In this document: positions 1-7,950 of the stretch, piece by piece
How the letters are laid out: each line of letters begins with the position of its first letter
Position numbering within the stretch: the first letter of the stretch is position 1
Assembly (NCBI GenBank): GCA_000701725.1
Contig: JNJQ01000018.1
Span: 1-52,358 of the forward strand
DNA length: 52,358 nt
Reading direction: 5' to 3'
From: Erysipelotrichaceae bacterium NK3D112
GTDB lineage: Bacteria; Bacillota_I; Bacilli_A; Erysipelotrichales; Erysipelotrichaceae
Translations under genes and position numbers: made by a program
The notes under the pieces: generated by a model
Told to the model about the DNA's origin: nothing
The model's input: only the letters and a program-made list of their open reading frames with translations
Databases searched by the model: none

Positions 1-832
1 CGACAGGATATTCCGGAAGTTGAGCAGCCAGTGAGTTCATATCCACGCGGAGTTTCTCCACATGCTCAGATTCAAGGTTCAGCTGCTTGATACTGAAGCG
101 GATGAGATCTCTGTAACCATTCTCCTTCGGGAGGGTTGCCACGAGGCTTTTAGAGGCACTATATATCTCTTCAGCCTTCAGTTCATTGAAGATATAGCCG
201 TGCTTCTTACAGAAAGCCGTGTAACGCTCTTTAAAGGTATTGAGGCTGAGTTTGCGGACACAGTCCACATGCCAGAAAGAATACGCAAAATCGACCCATT
301 TCTCGCTTCCGTCAGCACGTACAGGGGAATCAAACAGATTGTTGACTCCAGGGTAAGTCTGATCCAAAAGAGCGATCAGGTTGGATTTGGCGGCTGTCTT
401 CTGCTTCATGAAGAAGTCAAACTGGGTATTCATGGTTTTCAGTTGTTCACGCTTGGAATCCATGTCTGAATACTCGCTGAGTTCGTGCCAGTTGTCAAGA
501 GCGTACCGGGCAATCTTCTTAGCATCCGCAGGATCTGTCTTAACTTTGCGGATCGTATTATTGCCAAAGTTCCTGATCAGATGCGGATTGACAGCTGATA
601 CAAAGATATCTGCTCTATGCAGAGTTTCAACGATTGGCCGATGATAGCGGCCGGTACATTCGAGAACAGCTTTTGTATCACCATCCAATGATTTGATAAA
701 AGTCACAAGATCATTCAGAGCATTCTGATTGTGATACACATCGAAAGGCTTACGGATTACAACACCGCCGGGCTGCAGGACCGCAACGGTGCTTCTGCCC
801 TTCGACACATCAATTCCTACTGCGTTTAACAT
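1..832 (-). CDS. IS110-family transposase, 5' part only (cut by window edge)
   Basis: Reading the minus strand from an ATG at 832 gives 277 codons without a stop, running off the left edge. The N-terminal DEDD (RuvC-like) transposase domain of IS110 elements is clear: GIDVSKG near residue 6 (first Asp), LECTGRYH near residue 58 (Glu) and KTDPADAKKIARYA near residue 97 (Asp pair). The C-terminal serine-containing Tnp_IS116/IS110 domain would lie outside the window, so intactness cannot be judged. A GGAGGA ribosome site sits 8-9 bases before the start. IS110 enzymes work as RNA-guided recombinases using a bridge RNA from the element's own non-coding end. The neighbouring non-coding stretch (833 to about 1030) is in the right place for that. 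Confidence 0.9.
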   Translation of the reverse strand, partial: MLNAVGIDVSKGRSTVAVLQPGGVVIRKPFDVYHNQNALNDLVTFIKSLDGDTKAVLECTGRYHRPIVETLHRADIFVSAVNPHLIRNFGNNTIRKVKTDPADAKKIARYALDNWHELSEYSDMDSKREQLKTMNTQFDFFMKQKTAAKSNLIALLDQTYPGVNNLFDSPVRADGSEKWVDFAYSFWHVDCVRKLSLNTFKERYTAFCKKHGYIFNELKAEEIYSASKSLVATLPKENGYRDLIRFSIKQLNLESEHVEKLRVDMNSLAAQLPEYPV

Positions 833-1030
833 GCTGATTGTCCTCCATGAAATTGTATGTGCAATGGTACCGGCATTTCCTCATTGCTTATTCAATCTCC
901 TGGGGTATCACACGAACGCATATCCGGAATACGGTTCAACCTGCTTAAATCGAACAACTGCGAATGAGTGACCGGCTGACTGGCTTTCCAACGGACGCAA
1001 TATGGTCCAAGGAGAAAAACGTCACACCAA
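833..1030 (-). ncRNA. IS110 non-coding end, candidate bridge-RNA region
   Basis: This stretch upstream of the transposase start holds no convincing ORF. In the IS110 subgroup the left non-coding end (commonly around 200 bases) encodes the bridge RNA that selects target and donor DNA. Visible structure includes a 6-bp stem GCAATG/CATTGC (861-866 with 882-887) and a stem CGTAT/ATGCG with one G-U pair around 918-934. The outer boundary of the element cannot be fixed by eye because IS110 elements lack terminal inverted repeats. The assignment rests on position and family knowledge, not on a covariance match. Confidence 0.4.
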
Positions 1031-1035
1031 TGCCA

Positions 1036-1063
1036 TCTCATTCTAACAGTTCCAACAATGAGA
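1036..1063. repeat. Inverted repeat TCTCATT/AATGAGA between the IS and the LysR gene
   Basis: Seven-base perfect arms (1036-1042 and 1057-1063) enclose a 14-base loop. No T-run follows on either side, so this is not a standard terminator. It lies where the IS110 end should be or just outside it, and could be part of the old LysR upstream region. Confidence 0.4.
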
Positions 1064-1126
1064 GGATGTAGACCTGGCTGGCTATCAGGTATTACACCCT
1101 GTACCTATATAGTAGGAGGAGAAAAT

Positions 1127-2014
1127 ATGCTGGATACAAAACTTTATACACTATTGAAAGTCGCGGAGTACCGCAATTACACCCAGGCAGCCAGATCGCT
1201 GAATCTGACCCAGCCGGCTGTTTCCCAGCATATTCATGCGCTGGAACATGAGCTTGGCGTCAAACTGTTCGAACGGTCGGGAAACCGGCTGATTCTGACC
1301 AGGGCGGGAGAAAAGTGTGTCTCGGCTGCCCGGGCGATTTCCAATCTTTACAGCAATCTGCGTTTTGAACTGTCCGGCAGCGCGGCCGGGATCCGTGAGG
1401 TCAATATCGGCATCACCCATACGGTTGAAAGCAATCACATCTCCGAAGCGCTTGCCAAATACGCATCGGACAACCAGGATGTGAAGATCAAGCTGATCAC
1501 GGACACCCAGGCGAACCTGAAAAAGAAACTGAAAAACTATGAGCTGGATCTGGCCATCATTGACGGATCGGTGACGGACACTTCTTTTGAAACAAGGCTT
1601 CTTGATACGGACCGTCTGGTATTTGTGACAGACGTCTCTCATCCGCTGGCTGAAAAGTCATCAGTGACCCTTGATGAAATCCGTAAGGAAAAGCTGATTC
1701 TGCGTCTGCCCGGCTCAGGCACCGCCAACATGTTCATCGCGGCCCTTGAGGCAAGAGACATCTCCATTGAGGCATACAATGTCATCCTGGAAGTTGACAA
1801 TGTGGCAACGATCAAGGATCTGGTCATGCAGAAATACGGTGTTTCGGTTCTGGCGGAAAGCGCGTGCCTGGATGAGATCATGAAAAACAGACTGGCCGCT
1901 CTGCCGATTGACCAACTGCAGATGAGAAGGGAGATCAATATTATCTATACAAAGAATCTTCAGTATATGGATTTCCCGGATGAAATCATCCGCGCATACA
2001 ATGATGTCAGATAA
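1127..2014 (+). CDS. LysR-family transcriptional regulator
   Basis: A 295-residue protein of normal LysR length. The N-terminal winged helix-turn-helix covers about residues 2-60, with the typical segment NYTQAARSLNLTQPAVSQHI and then ELGVKLFER. The rest is a periplasmic-binding-protein-like effector domain (about 88-290). The start is set at 1127 because AGTAGGAGGAGAAAAT directly precedes that ATG; an upstream in-frame ATG at 1058 would add 23 residues of unlikely sequence. The target cannot be told. LysR genes usually control a divergent neighbour, but here that side is occupied by the IS110 element, so the original divergent target may have been displaced. The next gene downstream (lipoprotein) has its own ribosome site and may or may not be co-transcribed. 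Confidence 0.9.
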   Translation: MLDTKLYTLLKVAEYRNYTQAARSLNLTQPAVSQHIHALEHELGVKLFERSGNRLILTRAGEKCVSAARAISNLYSNLRFELSGSAAGIREVNIGITHTVESNHISEALAKYASDNQDVKIKLITDTQANLKKKLKNYELDLAIIDGSVTDTSFETRLLDTDRLVFVTDVSHPLAEKSSVTLDEIRKEKLILRLPGSGTANMFIAALEARDISIEAYNVILEVDNVATIKDLVMQKYGVSVLAESACLDEIMKNRLAALPIDQLQMRREINIIYTKNLQYMDFPDEIIRAYNDVR

Positions 2015-2081
2015 TTTATATCGAATTCAGTTGTGTGAAATGTTATGATTGTCCATGTATTGAATGTTCATGGAGGATCAT

Positions 2082-2507
2082 ATGAACAGACTGAAAAAGA
2101 TATTCACAGCTGTCATGGCGGTTATCATGCTCAGCAGCTGCAGTTCCACTAAAGATTATTCCTTTCTGACAACGGGAGCCGGCAGTGTTTCAACCATCAC
2201 CGCATCCGGCGGAATTCTGGAAGAACCGTACAATCTCGGCGGTTCGGGCATCACCGAATTCTGTTCCGCTATGAATCTGATTCAGAAGCTGGTTGTCATT
2301 GACAAGGATGAGATTCCGGAAGATACCGGATATGAACTGCTGATCTATACAAGAACCGGTCATACCACCATGCATGTGGCGCCGCCTTATATCGCGGTTG
2401 CGGACAACTGGTACAGAATTGATGATGAGGAAGGTCTTTACTATCTCAATATGATGGTGAAAGTCATTGAACGTCAGAATATTCTTGATCCCGAAGCGAA
2501 TTCGTAA
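2082..2507 (+). CDS. Small secreted lipoprotein, function unknown
   Basis: A 141-residue protein with a type II signal peptide: MNRLKKIF, a hydrophobic core, and a lipobox LSSC with Cys at about residue 20. The mature part begins with a short Ser/Thr-rich linker and continues as a compact acidic domain of about 100 residues that I do not recognise. The start at 2082 is chosen because TGGAGGATCAT precedes it; the longer frame from 2064 adds six residues ahead of the positive signal-peptide start. It is predicted to be anchored to the outer face of the membrane. It lies 67 bases after the LysR gene and converges on the deoxyribosyltransferase-like gene. Confidence 0.75.
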   Translation: MNRLKKIFTAVMAVIMLSSCSSTKDYSFLTTGAGSVSTITASGGILEEPYNLGGSGITEFCSAMNLIQKLVVIDKDEIPEDTGYELLIYTRTGHTTMHVAPPYIAVADNWYRIDDEEGLYYLNMMVKVIERQNILDPEANS

Positions 2508-2508
2508 A

Positions 2509-2558
2509 AAAAGAGCTCTATGAGAGAATCTCAGCGATTTTCTCAAAGAGCTCTTCTT
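2509..2558. terminator. Candidate bidirectional hairpin between convergent genes
   Basis: AAGAGCTC (about 2511-2518) pairs with GAGCTCTT (about 2547-2554), flanked by an A-run on the left and CTTTT on the right. The convergent genes end here, and the stem overlaps the last codons of the minus-strand gene. The loop is long (about 28 bases), with an inner GAGA/TCTC pairing possible. Confidence 0.5.
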
Positions 2559-2928
2559 TTGTTTCATAAGCAATCACATGGAAGTAAGGATCACCGGTGA
2601 TCATGGCGGATAAATGAACCTGGCTTCTGCGGTAGAACACATAGCATGGCTTGTTCAGCTTTTCCGCAAAGGCGAGCTCATATCCGACTCCGATCGAAGG
2701 GGTTGTGCACTCGGCAATGAGCAGGTCGCACTCCTTGAGCCAGGAGGTATCCTGTTCATAGATATTCCGGTCCCGTTCCGCCTGTTCAAAAGAGGAAAGC
2801 GAGAGATCGCCGATATGTTCGGTGAGAACGGTATCGGTCTGTTTGATGAAACTGATCACATCATGATAAAGCTGCGCGTCCGCCCGTCCGCCGCGGATGG
2901 AAGCCGCAAAATATACTTTCTGATTCAT
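2518..2928 (-). CDS. Nucleoside 2-deoxyribosyltransferase-like protein
   Basis: A 136-residue protein starting MNQKVYFAASIRGGR, the phosphate/nucleoside-binding opening typical of the nucleoside 2-deoxyribosyltransferase/DNPH1 (Rcl) family. ECTTPSIGVGYELAFA carries the family's catalytic-type Glu region and CYVFYRR follows, as in the Rossmann-like fold. Members cleave or exchange the N-glycosidic bond of deoxynucleosides or deoxynucleoside 5'-monophosphates; which one applies here cannot be told. The start at 2928 follows TGGAGGTT. A longer frame reaching 3153 is antisense to the NUDIX gene and is discarded. It is divergent from the NUDIX gene, both being nucleotide-metabolism enzymes of the house-cleaning type. 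Confidence 0.85.
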   Translation of the reverse strand: MNQKVYFAASIRGGRADAQLYHDVISFIKQTDTVLTEHIGDLSLSSFEQAERDRNIYEQDTSWLKECDLLIAECTTPSIGVGYELAFAEKLNKPCYVFYRRSQVHLSAMITGDPYFHVIAYETKEELFEKIAEILS

Positions 2929-2950
2929 AATGAACCTCCATGGATTATCG

Positions 2951-2956
2951 TATAAT
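2951..2956 (+). promoter_or_regulatory. TATAAT -10 element before the NUDIX gene
   Basis: A perfect TATAAT lies between the two divergent genes. No good -35 box is seen 17 bases upstream. Transcription would begin near 2963, leaving a very short leader with GGAG at 2964-2967. Confidence 0.5.
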
Positions 2957-2980
2957 GATGGCAGGAGAATGAAAAGTGTT

Positions 2981-3523
2981 ATGAAACTCAAAGAAGAACA
3001 GGTGAGCGCTGAATATGTGTTCAGAGGAAAGATCATCAATGTGAGATGCGACAAGGCGAAGATCTTCGATGGCAGGATCGTCGACCGTGAAGTGGTTGAA
3101 CATCCCGGCGGCGTCGGCATCGCCCTTGAGGATGATGAAGGCAGATTCTTCATGGTTACCCAATACCGCTATGCCCAGGAACAGATCATGCTGGAATATC
3201 CTGCCGGCAAGAAGGAAAAGGGTGAAGATCCTCTGACGACCGCAAAGCGAGAGATCGTCGAGGAAACCGGCTATGAGGGCAGAGACTTTGTCTATCTTGG
3301 AAACATGGTTCCCACTCCGGCCTATGACACGGAAGTGATTGAACTCTATTACGCCAGAACCGGAAAATATATCGGCCAGCATCTTGATGATGACGAAAGC
3401 ATCCGTCTGTCCAGACTGACTCTGGATGAGATTACCGAAAAGATTGTCAAAGGCGAAATCAATGATGCCAAGACAATGGGCATGACATTCCTGATCAAGG
3501 AATTCAAGGAGCGCAATCAATGA
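2981..3523 (+). CDS. NUDIX hydrolase, ADP-ribose pyrophosphatase type
   Basis: A NUDIX protein of about 180 residues. The NUDIX box is GEDPLTTAKREIVEETGYEG, matching the family pattern with REIVEETG. It is preceded by EYPAGKKEKGE and followed by TPAYDTEVIELYYA, as in the NudF/ADP-ribose pyrophosphatase group. The expected reaction is ADP-ribose to AMP plus ribose 5-phosphate, Mg-dependent, in the cytoplasm. The start is uncertain. ATG 2969 lies only one base after GGAG; ATG 2981 gives MKLKEEQ, which matches the usual family N-terminus, but spaces GGAG 13 bases away. The stop codon overlaps the start of the S9 peptidase gene (ATGA), so the two are translationally coupled. Confidence 0.85.
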   Translation: MKLKEEQVSAEYVFRGKIINVRCDKAKIFDGRIVDREVVEHPGGVGIALEDDEGRFFMVTQYRYAQEQIMLEYPAGKKEKGEDPLTTAKREIVEETGYEGRDFVYLGNMVPTPAYDTEVIELYYARTGKYIGQHLDDDESIRLSRLTLDEITEKIVKGEINDAKTMGMTFLIKEFKERNQ

Positions 3524-5496
3524 AAAAGAAACCTGTGAAAATTGAGGATCTGTTTGATTACAGATATCCGGAAAATCTGACTTACAGTCCCGATGGAAAA
3601 ACGCTTGCCTTTACTCTGGCAAAAGCGGACAAGGAAAAGGATAACTATCATCGTGATGTGTGGATCATCCGTGATGGAAAAGTGTCGCAGCTGACATCCG
3701 CTTTCTCCTCATCCATCGTGTTCTGGGATGATGATACCCATCTCGTGATCAGAAGGGCGAAAGAGGAACATGAGCCCGGTGTCACAGAGCTTTATAAGAT
3801 TGATATCAATGGCGGCGAGGCGATGGAATGGCTGAAGCTTCCGCTGCCCGTGGACGGAATCAAAAAGGTGAGCGATTCCCTTTATGCGGTTGCCGCAATG
3901 ATTGACAAGAATGATCCGGACGCATGGAAGAAAGATCCGGAAACACGCAAAAAGGAAGCGGAGGAAAAGAAAAAGCAGGGAAATGTCCAGGTTGTGGATG
4001 AAGTTCCTTACTGGTTCAACGGCGCCGGCTTCACAAACGGAAACAGAACCGCTCTGTTCATTCTGAATACAGCGGACGAAAACAAAATCAAAAGAATCAC
4101 AGCGGCTGATTTTTCCATGGGTGAATTCATTGTGGATGACGGGGTTGTCTACTACACAGGCAATGTCATGAAGACCGTGCAGAGTCTTTACAGCCGTGTT
4201 TACAGCTACAATACAAAGACAAAGAAGAAAGAAACCGTTTATAAAAAGGAAGATCATGAAATCTACGCATTGATGAAAGACAATGACCGTCTTGTGGCGC
4301 TGGCCAGCGATATGAAGGAATACGGCGTCAACCAGACACCCGATCTGGTTGAGATCAGAGACGGTAAGATCAGGACCATCCTCGATCCGCACAGACAGTT
4401 CGGCTCCAGCGTGGTCGGCGATACATTGCTTGGCGGCGGAAAGAGCGGTGTCATGAAGAACGGCTCCATCTATGTGATCGTCACCGAAGAGGATCATAAT
4501 GCCATTTGGAAATACGATTCCGCTTATGAGAAAACGGTTGTGTATGATGCGCCTGGCAAAGTCGCGATGATCGATGTGAACGGCGAAAAGATTGCGTTTG
4601 TGAAAGAGGATGCCGGCAGCCTTGGCGAAATCTATGAAATGAATCCTGACGGTACGGAATGCGTGAAGCTGACTGATTTCAACAGTGCATGCCTGAAAGA
4701 TAAATATGTCGCTCTTCCGCAAAGAGTGGATTATGTGTCAAACGGCACAGAACTGCACGGCTGGGTGCTTCTGCCTGAAAACTATGAGAAGAAAAAGAAG
4801 GTTCCGGCGGTTCTGGATGTCCATGGCGGTCCGAGATGCGTCTATGCCGAAATGTTCTTCCATGAAATGCAGGTCTGGGTATCACGCGGCTACGCGGTAT
4901 TCTTCACCAATATTCCGGGTTCCGACGGCAGAGATGACGCCTTTGCGGATATCCGCGGAAAATACGGTACAATTGATTATGAAGCACTGATGGATTTCAC
5001 CGACGCGGTGCTGAAAAAATACGACAGGATTGATCCGGAAAAGGTCTGTGAAACCGGCGGCTCCTATGGCGGCTTTATGACCAACTGGATCATCACCCAT
5101 ACTGACCGTTTCTGCGCGGCTGCTTCCCAGCGTTCGATTTCCAACTGGATTTCCATGTCATTCATCTCCGATATCGGCCCGTACTTCGGACCTGACCAGT
5201 GCGGCGCACCCGGTCTTTACGGGGATGAGAATACAAGGCTGATGTGGGAAAGAAGCCCGCTGCGCTATGCGAAGAACTGCAAGACACCGACACTCTTCAT
5301 CCACAGTGATGAGGATTACAGATGTCCGCTGCCTGAGGGCATGCAGATGATGCAGGCGCTGGCAGCCAATGGCGTGGAAACAAGAATGGTGATCTTCCAC
5401 GGGGAAAACCATGATCTTTCCCGCGGCGGAAAACCGCTCAACCGGATCAGAAGACTGAAAGAAATCTCAGACTGGTTCGATGCGCACACAAAATAA
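3520..5496 (+). CDS. S9 family (prolyl oligopeptidase-type) serine peptidase
   Basis: A 658-residue protein with an N-terminal beta-propeller-like region (DLFDYRYPENLTYSPDGKTLAF onward, about residues 5-400) and a C-terminal alpha/beta-hydrolase domain. The catalytic triad is visible: Ser515 in GGSYGGFMTNW, Asp599 in HSDEDYRCP, and His631 in GENHDLSRGG. This is the S9C acylaminoacyl-peptidase/dipeptidyl-peptidase arrangement. No signal peptide is seen, so it probably trims short peptides in the cytoplasm. A charged Lys/Glu-rich insert near residue 130-155 is a likely surface loop. It overlaps the NUDIX gene by 4 bases. Confidence 0.92.
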   Translation: MKKKPVKIEDLFDYRYPENLTYSPDGKTLAFTLAKADKEKDNYHRDVWIIRDGKVSQLTSAFSSSIVFWDDDTHLVIRRAKEEHEPGVTELYKIDINGGEAMEWLKLPLPVDGIKKVSDSLYAVAAMIDKNDPDAWKKDPETRKKEAEEKKKQGNVQVVDEVPYWFNGAGFTNGNRTALFILNTADENKIKRITAADFSMGEFIVDDGVVYYTGNVMKTVQSLYSRVYSYNTKTKKKETVYKKEDHEIYALMKDNDRLVALASDMKEYGVNQTPDLVEIRDGKIRTILDPHRQFGSSVVGDTLLGGGKSGVMKNGSIYVIVTEEDHNAIWKYDSAYEKTVVYDAPGKVAMIDVNGEKIAFVKEDAGSLGEIYEMNPDGTECVKLTDFNSACLKDKYVALPQRVDYVSNGTELHGWVLLPENYEKKKKVPAVLDVHGGPRCVYAEMFFHEMQVWVSRGYAVFFTNIPGSDGRDDAFADIRGKYGTIDYEALMDFTDAVLKKYDRIDPEKVCETGGSYGGFMTNWIITHTDRFCAAASQRSISNWISMSFISDIGPYFGPDQCGAPGLYGDENTRLMWERSPLRYAKNCKTPTLFIHSDEDYRCPLPEGMQMMQALAANGVETRMVIFHGENHDLSRGGKPLNRIRRLKEISDWFDAHTK

Positions 5497-5539
5497 ACTT
5501 ATCGGTATTCAGATAACAGAATAATCAGGAGGTTTCAAT

Positions 5540-6376
5540 ATGACTTATCGTATTGTATCGGATTCCACATCCAATTTATTCACGCTCAGCGGGAATATTG
5601 ACTACAGAACAGTTCCGCTGAAAATCCTGGTGGACGGCATCGAGTATGTGGATGAGCCGGGACTGGATACAGAAGCGCTTGTCGCCAAAATGGAAGCCAG
5701 TCAATGGGGATCATCGACTTCCTGCCCGGCAATCCAGGAATGGCTGGATGCCTTTGAAGGCGCGGATTATATCTTCTGTGTCACAATCACATCAGGACTT
5801 TCCGGCAGCTACAACTCCGCCCTCAATGCCAGGGACATCTATGTCAGTGAACATCCCGAAGCGAAAATCTATGTGGTTGATTCACTTTCCACCGGCGGAG
5901 AGATGGAGCTGATCATCGAAAAGATCAGAGAATGCATGGAGAAGGATCTTCCCTTTGAGGAAGCCGTCCAGATCATTCAGGATTATCAGACGCATACTCA
6001 TCTGCTGTTTACGCTGGAATCACTGAGCAATCTTGCCAAAAACGGCCGTGTTTCCCCGGCGGTTGCCAAAGTCGCCGGACTGCTCGGTATCCGTTTCCTT
6101 GGCAGAGCAAGTGAGGAAGGAACTCTTCAGCAGGCGCATATCTGCAGAGGTCCGAAGAAGACGCTGACCATGTCATTCTCCGAAATGGTCAAGATGGGCT
6201 ACAAGGGCGGCAAGGTGAGAATTCATCACTGCCTCAATCAGGCCGCGGCTGAAAAGCTCAAGAATCTCATTCTCTCCGAATATCCTCATGCGGATGTCAC
6301 CGTGACACCTTGCACGGGCTTGTGTTCCTATTATGCGGAGCGCGGCGGAATGATCTTCGGATTTGAAGATTATTGA
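5540..6376 (+). CDS. DegV-family fatty-acid-binding protein
   Basis: A 278-residue DegV protein. The opening YRIVSDSTSNL matches the family's N-terminal strand and phosphate-side loop. VTITSGLSGSYNSALNA and VVDSLSTGGEMELI are the fatty-acid pocket motifs, and RVSPAVAKVAGLLGIRF is the conserved central helix. Family members (FakB) present fatty acids to the kinase FakA for phosphorylation; no fakA is in the window. The start follows CAGGAGGTTTCAAT. It is 43 bases after the S9 peptidase and may share its transcript. A strong bidirectional terminator follows. Confidence 0.92.
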   Translation: MTYRIVSDSTSNLFTLSGNIDYRTVPLKILVDGIEYVDEPGLDTEALVAKMEASQWGSSTSCPAIQEWLDAFEGADYIFCVTITSGLSGSYNSALNARDIYVSEHPEAKIYVVDSLSTGGEMELIIEKIRECMEKDLPFEEAVQIIQDYQTHTHLLFTLESLSNLAKNGRVSPAVAKVAGLLGIRFLGRASEEGTLQQAHICRGPKKTLTMSFSEMVKMGYKGGKVRIHHCLNQAAAEKLKNLILSEYPHADVTVTPCTGLCSYYAERGGMIFGFEDY

Positions 6377-6395
6377 TTTCAAAAAAATAAACATC

Positions 6396-6423
6396 AAAAA
6401 ATCGTCCCGACGGACGATTTTTT
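6396..6423. terminator. Bidirectional intrinsic terminator (degV / MFS)
   Basis: ATCGTCC (6401-6407) pairs with GGACGAT (6412-6418) around a CGAC loop, with six A on the left and six T on the right. It serves both convergent genes. Confidence 0.9.
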
Positions 6424-6447
6424 AGTGATTTCATATCAATGTTCAGA

Positions 6448-7656
6448 TCATTTGCGGCTGTATGCCGTGATGATGATAAAGGTGTTTAATCCGAGGATTG
6501 CCAGCATCATGATGAGAGTTGTCGCATAGCTTCCCGAAGCGTCAAACATGAAGCCGATCAGGGAAGAAAACAATGCGTTCGCAATGGTTCCGGCAAGTGA
6601 GATGGTCGGATAGGTGCGGCTGTAGTTTTCCAGACCGAATGTATCCTTTGTGATCATGACAACACCGACTGTGCCCAGGGAATAAACCAGGCCGAAGAGC
6701 GCAGCGCCGACATACATTGCGAATGTGGCGTGAACAGTCAGAAGGATTGCGGCAGCGGCAATGGTCAGAGCACAATACAGCAGCAATGAGGTTCTTGAGC
6801 CGAGCTTGTCACCAAGCGCACCCAGGACGATCTTTCCGGCGCTGTTTGCGATCATGCAGATTGACAGCATGAGCGCGCCGACCGAAGCGGCCATGTTATA
6901 GGAGCCAGCAATTCCCGGGAAATGCTGGGGAAGCGCAGTTGCGCCGCAGGCTAAGAATGAATAGACAATCGCCATGGCGAAGAGAAGTTTGTTGATTTCC
7001 TTTCCGCCTGTTTTTGTTTCGGAAGGAGTGTTTGTTTTCTGTTCTGCTTTTTCTTCATATCCCAGCGGAACCATCCCCTTTGTTTTCGGATCAAGGGAAG
7101 GCAGGAAGAAGATCGCCGGCAGATTGAGTACCGCCATCAGGATGGCCACAAACACATAGCCTGCCCGCCAGCCCATGCTTTCAATGACGGATGAAATAAC
7201 CGGTGAGAATAATGCGCCGGCAAGTCCCGAGCAGCTCATGGCAATGCTTGTCGCAAGACCGACATTGGCGATGAACCAGTTGTTGATGACCATGGTCACC
7301 ATGACAAAGCCGAGGATACCGCAGGCAAATCCGCGAAGTGCGTTAAGCACATACATCACAAAGATATTCGGGGAAAGGGCAAGCAGGGCGGTGGAGCCGG
7401 CAATGACGGCCGTTCCCGCAATCAGAAGGACTTTCAGCTTGTCCTCTTTGAGCAGCTTAGGTGCAACCAGTCCGCCAAGGGCGAACACGATATTGCAGAT
7501 GGTCAGGGTCATACTGACAGAGCCTTTGAGAATTCCGAATTCTTCCGCCACCGGTGTGAAGAACAAGCCGGCGACATTGGTCGGCAGACCGACCGAAGTG
7601 GCGATGAGTCCTGACATGGCGATCAGGATGAGCAGATATCTTCCTTTGATTTTCAC
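6448..7656 (-). CDS. MFS transporter, OFA (oxalate/formate antiporter) type
   Basis: A 402-residue membrane protein with about twelve predicted hydrophobic segments split by a charged central loop (about residues 190-215). The N-terminal half resembles the OFA family: GLPTNVAGLFFTPVAEEFGI, then ALRGFACGILGFVMVT and WRAGYVFVAI. The natural substrate is probably a small organic anion, but members vary and it cannot be fixed here. The frame opens at a TTG (7662), but AGAGGAG lies 7 bases before the GTG at 7656, so that GTG is preferred. Two hairpins lie in its leader (7681-7735). Confidence 0.85.
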   Translation of the reverse strand: MKIKGRYLLILIAMSGLIATSVGLPTNVAGLFFTPVAEEFGILKGSVSMTLTICNIVFALGGLVAPKLLKEDKLKVLLIAGTAVIAGSTALLALSPNIFVMYVLNALRGFACGILGFVMVTMVINNWFIANVGLATSIAMSCSGLAGALFSPVISSVIESMGWRAGYVFVAILMAVLNLPAIFFLPSLDPKTKGMVPLGYEEKAEQKTNTPSETKTGGKEINKLLFAMAIVYSFLACGATALPQHFPGIAGSYNMAASVGALMLSICMIANSAGKIVLGALGDKLGSRTSLLLYCALTIAAAAILLTVHATFAMYVGAALFGLVYSLGTVGVVMITKDTFGLENYSRTYPTISLAGTIANALFSSLIGFMFDASGSYATTLIMMLAILGLNTFIIITAYSRK

Positions 7657-7680
7657 AACCAATCTCCTCTGTTTGTTCTG

Positions 7681-7735
7681 ATAACGGAAGGAAGCGTCTT
7701 TCCTTCGTTATTGCGGACAGCGTTGGGCAGTCCGC
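7681..7735 (-). repeat. Two tandem hairpins in the MFS leader
   Basis: The first pairs ATAACG-GAAGGA with TCCTTCGTTAT (7681-7711, one bulged G). The second pairs GCGGAC (7713-7718) with GTCCGC (7730-7735). Neither is followed by a T-run in the minus direction, so they are not plain terminators. They lie between the probable promoter and the ribosome site of the MFS gene, consistent with a leader RNA structure or operators. Confidence 0.5.
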
Positions 7736-7950
7736 TATGGTTTTCTTTTCAACGATTACAGTTTAGTGCAGACGGAGAATGATTACCAATGCCTGTTTCA
7801 CATATAAAACCATACGAAAAAAGTATTATTATCCTTTGACGCATTATATGAGAATGTCAGTGATCAGTATTTGTGATGAAACGGATCTGAAAACGGAATT
7901 GAAAATACAGTGCACGCATGCAAGAATACTCATGCAAAACGGAGGAATGT

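Noticed and set aside
62-971. Several plus-strand open frames in the first kilobase
   Set aside because: They are opposite or beside the minus-strand IS110 transposase, which carries the DEDD motifs and explains the stretch.
3709-4722. 337-codon minus-strand open frame
   Set aside because: It lies opposite the S9 peptidase, whose domains and catalytic triad are plain.
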